Numbered from the stretch's first letter, positions 8,458-18,272 are shown. The stretch: DNA of 64,000 nt from Psychrobacter sp. Pi2-1 (GCF_904846645.1 NZ_CAJHBO010000006.1:99111-163110); one strand, 5' to 3'. Notes: a model not told the origin generated them from the letters alone. Program-made: numbers and translations.

Positions 8458-11400
8458 CTAAGCAGGCTCTGTCACCATGTGCTCGCTAAAATAGCGCAGC
8501 AGCTCTTGTATGACCGTCACACGCTGTTGCGGTGTGGCCAGTTTATCGCTATTTTGATAACGGATACCAGATGCGCCATTCATACGATAATGCTGACCAT
8601 TTGATTGGATCAATTTAATAATCGCTAACGCATCAACTGGAGTATCTGGCGCAAATTCCAGCGTCATACTACTACTGTTGGCATCGATTTTATTGATTTT
8701 AAGTGGCTCTGCTTGTAAACGTAATCCATGAATGGCGAATAGCTGCTTGGTTTGATCTGGCAGTGCTCCAAAGCGGTCTATCATTTCCGTGCGAATATCC
8801 GTTAATGCCTCTTTATCATCGGTATTGCTAATACGTTTGTAAAACAATAAGCGCTGATGCACGTCATGTAGATACTCCTCTGGAATGAGGGCTGAGCTAT
8901 GTAGATTAATCTCACTGGTCAACGACAATGGTGTATTTAAATCAGGCTCCTTGCCAGCTTTAATGGCTTTAGTCGCACGCTCAAGCATATCCATATATAA
9001 GCTAAAACCAATCGCCTGCATATTACCACTTTGCTGCTTACCCAATATCTCACCTGCTCCGCGAATCTCTAAATCTTCACTTGCTAGCATAAAACCTGCA
9101 CCTAACGTATTGGCGCGTTCAATCGCATGCAAACGGCGCTTGGCATCGCCTTTGAGGCCTTTAAGGGAAGGCACTAGTAAGTAACAATACGCTTGATGAT
9201 GACTACGTCCTACTCGGCCACGCAGCTGATGCAATTGCGCAAGACCAAACTTATCTGCACGCTCAATGATGATCGTATTGGCATTGGGCACATCAATACC
9301 TGTCTCGATAATGGTAGAGCAAACCAACACGTTGAACTTTTTATGATAAAACTGCTGCATGATCTGCTCAAGCTGACGCTCTTGCATTTGCCCATGAGCT
9401 ACTCCTACTCGTGCTTCTGGCACTAGGTCACGAATGGTTTCTGCCATACGCTCAATACTGGCAACATCATTATGTAGCAGATAGACCTGCCCACCACGTA
9501 ATAGCTCACGCAATATGGCTTCTTTCATCAAGGCTTCTGTTTTTTGCATTACAAAAGTTTTAATGGCAAGACGACGGGCAGGCGGTGTGGCGATAATCGA
9601 CATATCGCGCATACCTGAGAGCGCCATATTTAGCGTTCTAGGGATCGGAGTCGCCGTCATAGACATGCTATCGACATCTGTCTGAATAGCCTTGATACGC
9701 TCTTTATGACGTACTCCAAAGCGATGCTCTTCATCCACAATCATCAGTCCAAGGTTGGCAAACTTCACATCTGGTTGTAGCAGTTTATGGGTACCAATGA
9801 CGATGTCCACTTTACCAGCAGCCAAATCAGCCAATACCATTTCTTGATGTTTTTTGCCGCCAAAGCGCGATAAGCTCTCGATACGGACTGGCCAATCGGC
9901 AAAACGATCGCGGAAATTGTCTTCATGCTGACCGGCAAGCAATGTGGTAGGCACCAGTACGGCAACCTGATAACCAGCACTAACGGCAATAAAGGCGGCT
10001 CGCATCGCGACTTCTGTTTTACCAAAACCAACATCGCCGCAAATAAGACGATCCATCGGTTGGTTTTGTCTCATGTCTTCCATAACCGCATGAATGGCAT
10101 TAGCTTGGTCAGCGGTTTCTTCAAAGGCAAACTGACTGGCAAATAGCTCATACTGTGATGGGTCTATCTTAAAATGAATGCCAACTTTGGCCTCACGTCT
10201 TGCCTGCATATTGAGCAATTCAGCAGCGACGTCATGAATTTGCTCTAATGCTTTTTGCTTGGCTCGGTCCCATTTACCACTACCAATCTTATGTAGCGGT
10301 GCTAAGGCTGGATCGCCGCCACTATAGCGACTAATCATTTGCAAATTGGCCACTGGCACATAGATACTAGCGTCATCAGAATATTTTAAATGGATAAACT
10401 CTTGCTCACCATCACCCACATCTAAGGTAATCAAGCCATTATAGCGACCGATACCATGCTCAATATGTACCACTGGACTGCCATCTGTTATTTCAGTGAC
10501 ACTCTTGACTAAAAACTCTTCTGATACCCCGCTTTGGCGACGTCGGCGCGTCTGTAAAACCTGACGACCAAACAGCTGTGTTTCGCTAATCAACACCAAA
10601 CGCTCAGGCACATAGACACCGCGCTCAATTGGCGCTACGGTCAGACCGACATGTGGTAGATGACTGTTGTTAATAGCGCTGGTTTTATCTGCAGCTAGAA
10701 AGGCTTCAAAGCTATCGTATGCCTTGATATCAATCTTGCCCTTAAACAGTTCAATGAGAATCTCGCGACGGCCTGCAGTCTCTGCAACGATTAGTACGGG
10801 TGTTGTAGTCTTTGATTGCGTATCCAAGAAGTCGAGCAATTCAGATAATGGTTCAGACTTTTGATGATTGACTGCTAATTGTGGCGGCTCTTGAGCACTT
10901 AATGTCACCAGTCCTTGTTGTTTAGTGACATTCGATGGCAATGGTATTTGTGAGGCATCTATACTTTCTGGCACTGCCACATCATTCATCGTAGCCAGTT
11001 CATCACGAGCACTTAATATCACTCGTGGATACTGGTTTAGCTGTTCGTTAAGTGCGTTAGATAATAGATACAGCATTGCTGGCTCTACGATAGGCTTGTC
11101 GATATCATGGCGACGCTCTTCGTAGCGGCGCTGGATTTGTAACCAATAGTCCGCCTGTTTTTCATTGATTAATTCATCGGTGATAAACAACGCATCGCTT
11201 GGTAAATAGGAAAATAAACTACTCTCCGCCTCCCAGTCTTTTAAGTCAAAAAATAGCGGCTGATAATACTCTAATCCGCTACTAGCAATCCCTGCCATTA
11301 CGTCTTTGTGCAGCTCAGACTTACGGCTACTGGTATTAGGGAACATCGCAGCAAAGTTCGTGCGAAACGTCTCACGCCCTTCATCGAGCGGAAACTCTTT

Positions 11401-12168
11401 GGCGGGCAAGATTTGAAATTGGTCAATAGGTTTAGAGATATCTGGCATTTTATGCAGTAGTGACAATGACTCTTTTGCCATACTGGTATCGTTGCCCGTT
11501 AACATTGCCTTCAAATCATCGGCAGTCAATGTACGCTGCGTTTGAGGATGAAAAAAGCGAATCGTTTCGATTTCATCATCAAACAAGTCTAAACGTAGCG
11601 GAAAAGGCTGACCCATGGCAAAAATATCAATAATACTGCCACGTACCGCAAACTCACCTGGCTCAAAGACATTTTCAACAGCGCGATAACCTGCTTTTGC
11701 CAACAGCCCACGTTGGGTATTGATATCAAATCGATCGCCAACACTTAAATCAAAATGCTGTCCAATCAACCAGCTTGGCGGTGCGACGCGATGCATGAGG
11801 GCTTGTATCGAAATAAGTAGCACGCCTGACTTCGGCATATCCGTCAATAGATTGATACGCTCACTGACGATGTCTTGATGCGGAGATAGCTCATCATAAG
11901 TCAGTGTCTCCCAGTCAGGGAACACATAAGCATCGACTCCGCAAAATGCCAGCTCAGTCTCTATCTGATTAAGTTGGTTTTGGTCACGTGCCACTACAAC
12001 TTTTAGGCGCTCGGCAACATTCCACATAGGCGTTTGCACCAAGCTTGCCAACCATAAGCTGCTGACCGCACCATGGACAGGCGCTAGCCAACGCCGCTCG
12101 GCATTTTGGATAGGAAACAACTGCTGGTTAATAGGGTCAAATGCGTCAGTCAAAGCAGTAATAGGCAT
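8458..12168 (-). CDS. mfd: Transcription-repair coupling factor Mfd
   Basis: Mfd is a DNA translocase that removes RNA polymerase stalled at DNA lesions and recruits UvrA. At about 1236 aa it is longer than E. coli Mfd (1148 aa). The order is a UvrB-homology region, the RNA polymerase-interaction domain (HGIGRYNGLITLDVG), and RecG-like helicase motifs with Walker A GDVGFGKTE and DEEHRFG box. The TRG motif region (LRGRVGRSHHQAYCYL) and the C-terminal UvrA-blocking domain follow. The ATG at 12168 (MPITALTDAFD) is preferred over a TTG at 12183; no strong ribosome-binding site precedes either. Extra length lies mainly in the N-terminal third (around residues 230-460). Confidence 0.97.
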   Translation of the reverse strand: MPITALTDAFDPINQQLFPIQNAERRWLAPVHGAVSSLWLASLVQTPMWNVAERLKVVVARDQNQLNQIETELAFCGVDAYVFPDWETLTYDELSPHQDIVSERINLLTDMPKSGVLLISIQALMHRVAPPSWLIGQHFDLSVGDRFDINTQRGLLAKAGYRAVENVFEPGEFAVRGSIIDIFAMGQPFPLRLDLFDDEIETIRFFHPQTQRTLTADDLKAMLTGNDTSMAKESLSLLHKMPDISKPIDQFQILPAKEFPLDEGRETFRTNFAAMFPNTSSRKSELHKDVMAGIASSGLEYYQPLFFDLKDWEAESSLFSYLPSDALFITDELINEKQADYWLQIQRRYEERRHDIDKPIVEPAMLYLLSNALNEQLNQYPRVILSARDELATMNDVAVPESIDASQIPLPSNVTKQQGLVTLSAQEPPQLAVNHQKSEPLSELLDFLDTQSKTTTPVLIVAETAGRREILIELFKGKIDIKAYDSFEAFLAADKTSAINNSHLPHVGLTVAPIERGVYVPERLVLISETQLFGRQVLQTRRRRQSGVSEEFLVKSVTEITDGSPVVHIEHGIGRYNGLITLDVGDGEQEFIHLKYSDDASIYVPVANLQMISRYSGGDPALAPLHKIGSGKWDRAKQKALEQIHDVAAELLNMQARREAKVGIHFKIDPSQYELFASQFAFEETADQANAIHAVMEDMRQNQPMDRLICGDVGFGKTEVAMRAAFIAVSAGYQVAVLVPTTLLAGQHEDNFRDRFADWPVRIESLSRFGGKKHQEMVLADLAAGKVDIVIGTHKLLQPDVKFANLGLMIVDEEHRFGVRHKERIKAIQTDVDSMSMTATPIPRTLNMALSGMRDMSIIATPPARRLAIKTFVMQKTEALMKEAILRELLRGGQVYLLHNDVASIERMAETIRDLVPEARVGVAHGQMQERQLEQIMQQFYHKKFNVLVCSTIIETGIDVPNANTIIIERADKFGLAQLHQLRGRVGRSHHQAYCYLLVPSLKGLKGDAKRRLHAIERANTLGAGFMLASEDLEIRGAGEILGKQQSGNMQAIGFSLYMDMLERATKAIKAGKEPDLNTPLSLTSEINLHSSALIPEEYLHDVHQRLLFYKRISNTDDKEALTDIRTEMIDRFGALPDQTKQLFAIHGLRLQAEPLKINKIDANSSSMTLEFAPDTPVDALAIIKLIQSNGQHYRMNGASGIRYQNSDKLATPQQRVTVIQELLRYFSEHMVTEPA

Positions 12169-12324
12169 AAAGAGTAGAATCAAAGTTAAGGAGTCAGAAA
12201 GCTATTATACGAATATTTGAGCAATTACCAAAACTTATGCCGTAACGGTTTGTCACTTAGGAGTTTACCCATTAATGATTGAGTGTTAACAACGATTATT
12301 GCGCTTTAACTGTCATTACATAAT

Positions 12325-12354
12325 AAAAAACCCCAACGTATAAGCTAAGGTTTT
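12325..12354 (-). terminator. Probable terminator after rraA
   Basis: Read on the - strand, AAAACCTTAGC pairs with GTTGGGGTTTT (several G-U pairs) around TTATAC and is followed by T residues. It is of moderate quality and separates rraA from mfd. Confidence 0.55.
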
Positions 12355-12385
12355 CATTTTCTCGAGTCAAGCCAAGCCTAAAACT

Positions 12386-12922
12386 TCAGCTAATAAGTGG
12401 CTTATCGCTAGCGATGATGCCATTGTTATCAGCATAAACAAACATACCCGAGTTCAACGTCAAATCACCAAAGCTGATTTCGATATCCATATGTCCTTCA
12501 TCACGGCGGGTTGATTTACGCGGGATACAACCAAGCGCCATCACGCCAAGATCCATCTCTGCCATGTCATCAACATCGCGAACACAGCCATATACAATAA
12601 CCCCAGCCCAGCCATTATCGATAGCTGATTGTGCAATCATATCGCCTAGTAATGCACAGCGCATAGAGCCGCCACCATCAACGACCAACACTTTGCCATT
12701 GCCTTCTTTATCTTTGCCATCGCTATTCAATAGTGACTTAACGCGGCTATTGTCTTCAAAGCACTTAACCGTCACGATTTCACCGCAGAATTTGTCTTTC
12801 GCACCAAACTGACGGAATGACTTACCTTCGATATTTGGCAAGCATACTTGCGACTCAGGATTGGCATCCAATAGATCACAAGTGACAAAATTTCCTCTAT
12901 CCATTTGTATCGATTCTGACAT
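12386..12922 (-). CDS. rraA: RraA family protein (regulator of RNase E activity / aldolase fold)
   Basis: A 178-aa protein starting MSESIQMDRGNF. The start at 12922 is preferred because AAGGAG lies 8 nt upstream; an upstream ATG at 12967 would add 15 residues. The family signature is seen in VLVVDGGGSMRCALLGD and GVIVYGCVRDVDDM. RraA of E. coli binds RNase E and lowers its activity, but the same fold includes 4-hydroxy-4-methyl-2-oxoglutarate aldolases. The G-x20-R-D-like arrangement (GDM ... RDVDD) does not exclude aldolase activity. The gene has a monocistronic appearance, with three tandem copies of ATAGTTA (12988-13008) upstream. Confidence 0.85.
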   Translation of the reverse strand: MSESIQMDRGNFVTCDLLDANPESQVCLPNIEGKSFRQFGAKDKFCGEIVTVKCFEDNSRVKSLLNSDGKDKEGNGKVLVVDGGGSMRCALLGDMIAQSAIDNGWAGVIVYGCVRDVDDMAEMDLGVMALGCIPRKSTRRDEGHMDIEISFGDLTLNSGMFVYADNNGIIASDKPLIS

Positions 12923-13110
12923 TGCTCCTGCTCCTTGTTTTAGTGATTCAACTGACTGGTGTTTCAATACTTATTGATGCTTTGATAATAGTTAATAGTT
13001 AATAGTTATTGTGTTTTTTACTCTTGTATTCTCGTTCTAATGCAATTAACAATCGATATCTGTAACTTTCCAGTTTTAAGACTGAATCTGTCACTAGAAA
13101 AACTGTCCTT

Positions 13111-13812
13111 TTATTTTTTAACACGGGTCATCGCTAGCATCTGCTTATTTTCGATAATGTCGATATGCTTAATTTGAGGTTCAGTACGATATTTACTACG
13201 ATGGTAGATATCATGAGCACTCATGGCCATAGCACTGGCAACGCGTTTAGCAGAAATGGGATGTAACGATAGCGACTCTGACACGAGCGGCGAGATAAGT
13301 TTAAAAGCTTTTTGACCAATGCTCTCAAGCGGACGACCTTTATGCTTACCAAGCAATAATGACGGACGAAAGACAACCAATTGGCCAAAATCTAACGCCA
13401 TAACAGCCTGCTCTGTCTCAGCCTTAACTCGATTGTATAAAAAACGACTGTCAATATCCGCATTCATCGAGGAGAGTAAAAAGAAATTTTCTACCCCTTT
13501 ATCACGACATAACTTGGCAAAATTTACATTATAGTCTCGATCTACCTTGCGAAAAGCCTCATCACTACCAGCTTGTTTTTTTGTCGTACCCAAACAACTA
13601 AAAGCATCCGTGGTTCGATCGGCACCGACACTTGCAAACACTTCAGAGAGATTATCAAAATCATTGATTTGATAAAAACGCATGCTGGCATTAATGTAGC
13701 GTGGCGGACGACGAGCAATCACAATCAATGTGTCATAAAGCTCACTCAGTTGCTTTACCAAATGCTGCCCTACTAACCCCGTTGCGCCAATCACAATTGC
13801 TTTTCGCTGCAT
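13111..13812 (-). CDS. NAD(P)-binding atypical short-chain dehydrogenase-like protein
   Basis: A 233-aa Rossmann-fold protein. The dinucleotide-binding motif GATGLVG is at residues 9-15, followed by a basic ARRPPRY stretch that suggests NADP preference. The central segment FFLLSSMNADIDSRFLYNRVK carries Ser and a Y-N-x-x-K that may be the catalytic pair of atypical SDRs. It resembles the TIP30/HTATIP2-like and NmrA-like groups. No substrate can be deduced. It lies between rraA (same strand) and rpsT (divergent) with its own intergenic spaces. A reductase role is inference. Confidence 0.75.
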   Translation of the reverse strand: MQRKAIVIGATGLVGQHLVKQLSELYDTLIVIARRPPRYINASMRFYQINDFDNLSEVFASVGADRTTDAFSCLGTTKKQAGSDEAFRKVDRDYNVNFAKLCRDKGVENFFLLSSMNADIDSRFLYNRVKAETEQAVMALDFGQLVVFRPSLLLGKHKGRPLESIGQKAFKLISPLVSESLSLHPISAKRVASAMAMSAHDIYHRSKYRTEPQIKHIDIIENKQMLAMTRVKK

Positions 13813-14093
13813 ACCCTATCCACTTATATAACATTAGATGAACTATATTGATGAGAAAATACCTATATCAAGGTCTATCGTTAGAATATCATACCTAAAT
13901 TCCTCAATAACTGATGCTATTATATAGGATATATTGTAAGAGATTTTATCAACCCTCTATGTCTGTCAGCGCTTACTAAGGATTTAGTTACTAGAATGAC
14001 CCAGATTCAATGATATTACGTAACTTCTTTGAGCATTAATCATCAAATATATTGTCCTTAGTTCAATAATTTGCTAAGATAATCGGCTTTACA

Positions 14094-14212
14094 CGTCAAC
14101 GCTGTTTAATTATTCCAAACAGCTCTGACGCTTACGATGCTCTATTTATATTAGATACTTTAATATCAGACATCGACATCATATTTGACGAGACGGCTGC
14201 TCGTCACCGATG
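14094..14212 (+). promoter_or_regulatory. Structured leader upstream of rpsT
   Basis: This covers the informative part of the 464-bp gap 13813-14276. Two compound hairpins are seen. In the first, CGTCA (14094-14098) plus GCTGTTT (14101-14107) pair with AAACAGC (14117-14123) plus TGACG (14126-14130). In the second, CATCG (14171-14175) plus TGACGAG (14186-14192) pair with CTCGTCA (14200-14206) plus CGATG (14208-14212). Both lie before the rpsT ribosome-binding site and could be part of S20 feedback control. No gene was seen in the gap. Confidence 0.5.
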
Positions 14213-14276
14213 ATTGTTAAACCCATTATTGCAATCAACATTCATATTTTTATCTATCTTTATCAAGGAGATACGC

Positions 14277-14543
14277 GTGGCTAATACTGCACAAGCTCGT
14301 AAACGCGCCCGTCAAAACACCAAACGTCGTCAGAACTCTGCGTCACAACGCTCTATGGTTCGTACTTACTTAAAACGTGTTGATGCGGCTATCGCAGCTA
14401 AAGATTATGACGCGGCTACCGAAGCTTACAAAAAAGCGGTACCAGTTCTTGATCGTATGGCTGACAAAGGTATTATTCATAAGAATAAAGCTGCTCGTCG
14501 TAAGAGCCGCCTAAACAAAACAATCAAAGGCCTACAAGCTTAA
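14277..14543 (+). CDS. rpsT: Small ribosomal subunit protein bS20
   Basis: bS20 binds 16S rRNA early in 30S assembly. The start is GTG at 14277, with AAGGAG six bases upstream (14265-14270), giving 88 aa beginning [15 protein letters not shown] longer in-frame ATG at 14214 would add 21 hydrophobic residues foreign to the family and is rejected. The family-typical basic N-terminus and the C-terminal [13 protein letters not shown] are visible. E. coli rpsT also uses a non-AUG start (UUG) that takes part in feedback control; the GTG plus hairpin-rich leader here suggests a similar scheme. A strong terminator follows, so it is monocistronic. Confidence 0.96.
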   Translation: MANTAQARKRARQNTKRRQNSASQRSMVRTYLKRVDAAIAAKDYDAATEAYKKAVPVLDRMADKGIIHKNKAARRKSRLNKTIKGLQA

Positions 14544-14589
14544 GATTTGTATTGGTTAGACCGCATTTCGTTTTTATAGCGTAATGACT

Positions 14590-14632
14590 AAAACCTTGTC
14601 ACTGGTTCTAATACCGTGGCAAGGTTTTTTTT
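14590..14632 (+). terminator. rpsT terminator
   Basis: AAACCTTGTCAC pairs with GTGGCAAGGTTT (one G-U pair), with an inner GGT/ACC extension, followed by a run of eight T residues. Confidence 0.93.
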
Positions 14633-14698
14633 ATGCCTGTTCAAAACGTATTCAACGAATAGTTGCTCTATCAACTCATTCAATGTTTGAACAAAGCA

Positions 14699-15535
14699 TC
14701 AATTCCACTGTACTTCTGGCGGCAATAGCAACTTGCTAGGATGATAGCCAGCTGCACGGTAACCGTCTAATAATGAACTAATCGGCCGAGTATATACCTG
14801 ACCCCGCCAAATAAAATGCGCGCTCGCTTGATCAAATGGCTTATCATCGAACCATAAGAACACGCCTTCCATCATCTTTGGCCAATCATTCCAATCAATC
14901 TCTACCACATCGAACATGACGGCCAAGAACGCAGATAGCAACGTGTCATGACTCACAGCGAGCATCAGATGGCCATGCTGCGGCTGATTCTGATAAAAAA
15001 GCGACAGAATATCCAAACCGCCTTGATAGGTGTTTTTAGTCCCTTCGAGATTGCCTTGCAAAAAACGATTAATAAAGTTCAGGACGCCAATTTCTTTGAA
15101 CACAGGATTGGCTATTTCAGGCTCAGTGACGAGACTGCCAGGCTCAACCAACAATGATTGATGCGTAATGTCACGCCGTAGTCCTGCCCCCTCTTGCATC
15201 AGCTGCGCGGTATCGATACAACGCCCAATCGGGCTAGAAATACTATCGACGTCGAGCGAATATGGTAGATGACCTGATAACCAACGACCCCAAGACTTTG
15301 CCAGTATACGGCCTTTAGGAGTCAACGGTAGCTGATAGCTAGCAAAGCCATTACCATCAGAACGCTCGCGTAAAGAGTGCCTAGTAAATAGTATCAGCCG
15401 CTTATTTTCAGGCAATAGGCTAACGGAGGAAATCATACTATCTGGTAGGTGCGAAGGTGCAGGCGCGCTTGGGGTGTGACTCGCAAGCTTGTCAGCAGAT
15501 ATTTTGGACAGGGTGTTATTTAGATATTTACTCAT
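14699..15535 (-). CDS. Histidine phosphatase family protein
   Basis: A 278-aa protein of the branch-2-like or general histidine phosphatase superfamily. The phosphate-pocket motif LFTRHSLRERSDG (RHS in place of the common RHG) lies near residue 52. The second catalytic His is in LAVSHDTLLSAFLA. The stretch SSPIGRCIDTAQLM carries the conserved Arg of the pocket. The first 45 residues are Ser/Pro-rich without a clear signal peptide, so it is probably cytoplasmic. The substrate is unknown. It is alone on its strand between rpsT (convergent) and a metallophosphoesterase gene 158 bp upstream. Confidence 0.8.
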   Translation of the reverse strand: MSKYLNNTLSKISADKLASHTPSAPAPSHLPDSMISSVSLLPENKRLILFTRHSLRERSDGNGFASYQLPLTPKGRILAKSWGRWLSGHLPYSLDVDSISSPIGRCIDTAQLMQEGAGLRRDITHQSLLVEPGSLVTEPEIANPVFKEIGVLNFINRFLQGNLEGTKNTYQGGLDILSLFYQNQPQHGHLMLAVSHDTLLSAFLAVMFDVVEIDWNDWPKMMEGVFLWFDDKPFDQASAHFIWRGQVYTRPISSLLDGYRAAGYHPSKLLLPPEVQWN

Positions 15536-15693
15536 GATAGCAAGCCTAGCAGATTTCTTATCAGGAATGAACCACAGACAAATCTAGTTGCAATATATCT
15601 TATAAATACTATGTACTCTTTCAGAAAAACGCTTTATTCAAAAGAATCTATGTCTAGAATAAATCGAGATTTGCCAGATATTTACACACGGTC

Positions 15694-16491
15694 CTAGCCA
15701 ATATCAATAACTTTGTCCCACGCGAACTCTAATGCGGTACTACTGACCTCATTAGGATAGGCTCGTGGATTGACAATCACTCGCGTATTACCTATCCGGT
15801 AATCGAATGCTTCATGAGTATGTCCGTGTACCCATAGCATCGGTGCCCAGTCTTCGTGCATCCATCCCGATAAATCACTAACGAAAGCCGCATTACTCGG
15901 TAGATTGGCATATTTTTCAGACACCGATAATGCACTGACGCTATGATGACTCATTACCACAGTTTTTTTACCAAGTTTATAAGATTCGATCAAAGCTTGC
16001 TGTAGCCACTGACGATGCTCAGCATGAATCTGCATAGATACTTCAGGTGAAAACAGTTCGTTGCCTGCGTAAATCTGCTTGTAATCACGCATAAAATGCC
16101 TAGCAGCGACCATAGTGTCTTCATTGGCATGATACTGATAATCTGTCCAAAGCGTACAACCTAAAAGGCGTATATCACCGATATCGATATGCTGACATTG
16201 TAAGACGCGAACCCCTTTCTTAGACGCAGTATCATAGTTATCCCAAGTTGTCAGTTTACGGTCAAAGCTCAACACGTCTTCATCAAAGTATTCATGATTA
16301 CCAGCGATAGTAATCAGGGGAACTTCTAAGCGCGCTGCTTGTGCTTGCAACCACGGCATACCTTTGTCGCTATTAGCAGTATCCCCTGCTACTAATACTA
16401 AATCTGCATCAGTTTTAGGAATGTGTCCAACGGGGTGCAATTGACGTGCATAACTATCAATATGTAAGTCACTCAATATCTGTAATTTCAT
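15694..16491 (-). CDS. Metallophosphoesterase
   Basis: A calcineurin-like phosphoesterase of about 265 aa. All five metal-binding motifs are seen in order: SDLHID, AGDTAN, GNHEYF, MSHHS and HGHTHE. It starts at MKLQILSDLH; two further in-frame ATGs lie 12-15 bases upstream (16503 and 16506). This group includes phosphodiesterases and phosphatases of unknown physiological substrate. It lies upstream of the histidine-phosphatase gene on the same strand, so the two may be co-transcribed, but no functional link can be shown. Confidence 0.85.
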   Translation of the reverse strand: MKLQILSDLHIDSYARQLHPVGHIPKTDADLVLVAGDTANSDKGMPWLQAQAARLEVPLITIAGNHEYFDEDVLSFDRKLTTWDNYDTASKKGVRVLQCQHIDIGDIRLLGCTLWTDYQYHANEDTMVAARHFMRDYKQIYAGNELFSPEVSMQIHAEHRQWLQQALIESYKLGKKTVVMSHHSVSALSVSEKYANLPSNAAFVSDLSGWMHEDWAPMLWVHGHTHEAFDYRIGNTRVIVNPRAYPNEVSSTALEFAWDKVIDIG

Positions 16492-16665
16492 ATTATTCAA
16501 CATCATTTAGTGGCGTTATTATTAAAAATCTAATTAGCGATAAACACTCATAGCAGTACTAATGATATTTAGCTACATGAGCGTCTTTAATATAGTTATT
16601 ATATTTTAGAAAGGTTGTAAGAATAAATTTAAGTAGTGTAGCAGCTTTTCCTCGACCATCAAAAA

Positions 16666-16698
16666 GTAAAAAGACAGCCATTTAGGCTGTCTCTTTTT
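16666..16698 (-). terminator. pyrF terminator
   Basis: AGACAGCC (16672-16679) pairs with GGCTGTCT (16685-16692) across a short A/T loop; T-run on the - strand. It ends the lapA-pyrF transcript. Confidence 0.9.
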
Positions 16699-16716
16699 CT
16701 TAACATTTATTCAAAC

Positions 16717-17415
16717 TTAAATACTTTGAAGTATTGTCTGTAGTTTAGCAGCAGGGTCTGAGGCTTGAGTGATCGAACGGCCAATGACTAAATAATCAGA
16801 ACCGTCTATTAGCGCCTGACTTGGTGTACATATACGTTTTTGATCATCTGCATTGTCTTCAGCTAGTCGTATACCAGGCGTTACCAGTTTGAAGTCTTGA
16901 CCACATAACGCTTTAAGTGCTTTTGCTTCTTGAGCCGAGCAAACCACACCATCAAGACCAGCTTGCTTAGTCAGTTGTGCTAGTCGGCTTACTTGGGTAT
17001 CTAAGCTATCAGTGATGCCTGTTTGCATCAACGCTTCACTATCCATAGAAGTCAGTACGGTGACTGCGATAAGCAAGGTATCGAGATCTCTATCTAGCAA
17101 ACGCTGTTTTGCCAACGACATGGCCTCTAACCCTGCGCTAGCATGGACATTCACCATCCATACACCAAGCTCAGCGGCCGCCAATACTGCTTGAGCAGTG
17201 GTATTCGGAATGTCATGGAATTTTAAGTCTAAGAACACTTCAAAATCACGTTGATGCAGTGCCTTGATGATATCAGGGCCACAACGCGTAAACAGCTCTT
17301 TACCGACTTTCAATCGACATTGAGATGGATCTAACTGGTCAGCTAACGCTAGAGACGCCTCTACCGTCATATTGTCTAGAGCGACGACAACTGGAGAGTT
17401 AATTACATTATTCAT
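16717..17415 (-). CDS. pyrF: Orotidine-5'-phosphate decarboxylase
   Basis: This enzyme catalyses the last step of UMP synthesis, OMP to UMP plus CO2. At 232 aa it is standard for the bacterial group I enzyme. The catalytic array D63-x-K65-x2-D68 is seen in [12 protein letters not shown], and the substrate lysine in RLKVGKELF. The phosphate-binding end reads YLVIGRSIT. It lies 80 bp after lapA on the same strand, in the conserved rpsA-ihfB-lapA-pyrF order. In enterobacteria lapB sits between lapA and pyrF; it is absent here. Confidence 0.97.
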   Translation of the reverse strand: MNNVINSPVVVALDNMTVEASLALADQLDPSQCRLKVGKELFTRCGPDIIKALHQRDFEVFLDLKFHDIPNTTAQAVLAAAELGVWMVNVHASAGLEAMSLAKQRLLDRDLDTLLIAVTVLTSMDSEALMQTGITDSLDTQVSRLAQLTKQAGLDGVVCSAQEAKALKALCGQDFKLVTPGIRLAEDNADDQKRICTPSQALIDGSDYLVIGRSITQASDPAAKLQTILQSI

Positions 17416-17495
17416 GGTTTTACCATATATTTTGAAGTTATCAAAGTATTGTATTTGAGGTCAGTACTGCGTTCGTTAAGCTATCACTTAACGAC

Positions 17496-17903
17496 TTAAT
17501 CTCGTCTACGCTTAGACAGAGTAGAGCCTTCAGTTAGGCTAGTTGCGTCACTACTTTGTACATTGGCAGCAGAAGCACCATAAACAGCTTCATCTACTGT
17601 TGGCGCGCTTGCTTGACGATCGATAACTGTATTGGCTTGAGTCAATTGCTCTTGCAGGTTTGCGTTTGCTTTTTGCAGACGTGAGATTTCCCACTTATTT
17701 TGCAGCACACGAAAGATAAGCAATGCCAGTAAAATACCAATAACAATACCTAGCATCAAACACAAAATAAGTAGCAACCCTAGATTCATCGTAGGTGCTT
17801 GTGAAAACAGCAGGTTGACTCCGACCTCAGTATTATTTGCCAATACCAAACCAAGTGAATAGGCAAAGCTCAAGAATAGCAATACAAATAGTAGAAAGCG
17901 CAT
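17496..17903 (-). CDS. lapA: LapA family inner-membrane protein (lipopolysaccharide assembly)
   Basis: A 135-aa protein with two transmembrane segments (residues about 1-22 and 42-66) separated by a short periplasmic loop (NNTEVGVNLLFSQAP). A cytoplasmic coiled coil (WEISRLQKANANLQEQLTQ) follows, then a polar tail ending KRRRD. This is the DUF1049/LapA layout. In E. coli LapA works with LapB, which controls LpxC turnover. The family assignment is firm from pattern and position (after ihfB, before pyrF); the role in this organism is inferred. The E. coli protein is shorter (about 102 aa). Confidence 0.85.
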   Translation of the reverse strand: MRFLLFVLLFLSFAYSLGLVLANNTEVGVNLLFSQAPTMNLGLLLILCLMLGIVIGILLALLIFRVLQNKWEISRLQKANANLQEQLTQANTVIDRQASAPTVDEAVYGASAANVQSSDATSLTEGSTLSKRRRD

Positions 17904-17966
17904 GAGACAGTTACCTCAGTTTGGAATGATAAATTTTTGACAGTTAGATAGCCAGTGCTGGTTTAA

Positions 17967-18272
17967 TTAACCGTTTGCTACCGTATCGTTTACTGCTTCG
18001 CGTAAGGCCTTGCCTGGCTTAAAATGTGGGATCGCTTTAGCCGGTACAGGTACGCTTTCACCTGTCTTAGGATTGCGTCCCATACGGGCACGGCGATGAT
18101 GTAGACAAAAACTACCGAATCCGCGAACTTCGACTCGGCCATCATTGGCTAAAGTATGGGTCATCAAGTTTAAGATTTCACGCACTGCGTCATCAACCAC
18201 GGTGTCTGCCATGTTGTCACAGTTTGCACTCAAATTACTAATAAATTCGGATTTGTTAATCGCTTGCTGCAT
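17967..18272 (-). CDS. ihfB: Integration host factor subunit beta
   Basis: A DNA-bending HU/IHF family subunit of 101 aa (E. coli 94). The DNA-binding arm signature GFGSFCLHHRRARMGRNPKTGESV is seen with the intercalating Pro. The C-terminal HFKPGKALRE matches IhfB rather than HU. It lies downstream of rpsA but is separated from it by a strong terminator and about 270 bp, so it probably has its own promoter in 18273-18540. It may be co-transcribed with lapA 63 bp further on. Confidence 0.95.
   Translation of the reverse strand: MQQAINKSEFISNLSANCDNMADTVVDDAVREILNLMTHTLANDGRVEVRGFGSFCLHHRRARMGRNPKTGESVPVPAKAIPHFKPGKALREAVNDTVANG

Noticed and set aside
12988..13008. Three tandem copies of ATAGTTA upstream of rraA
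   Set aside because: Too short and A/T-rich to call a functional repeat; noted only as a possible site of slippage.
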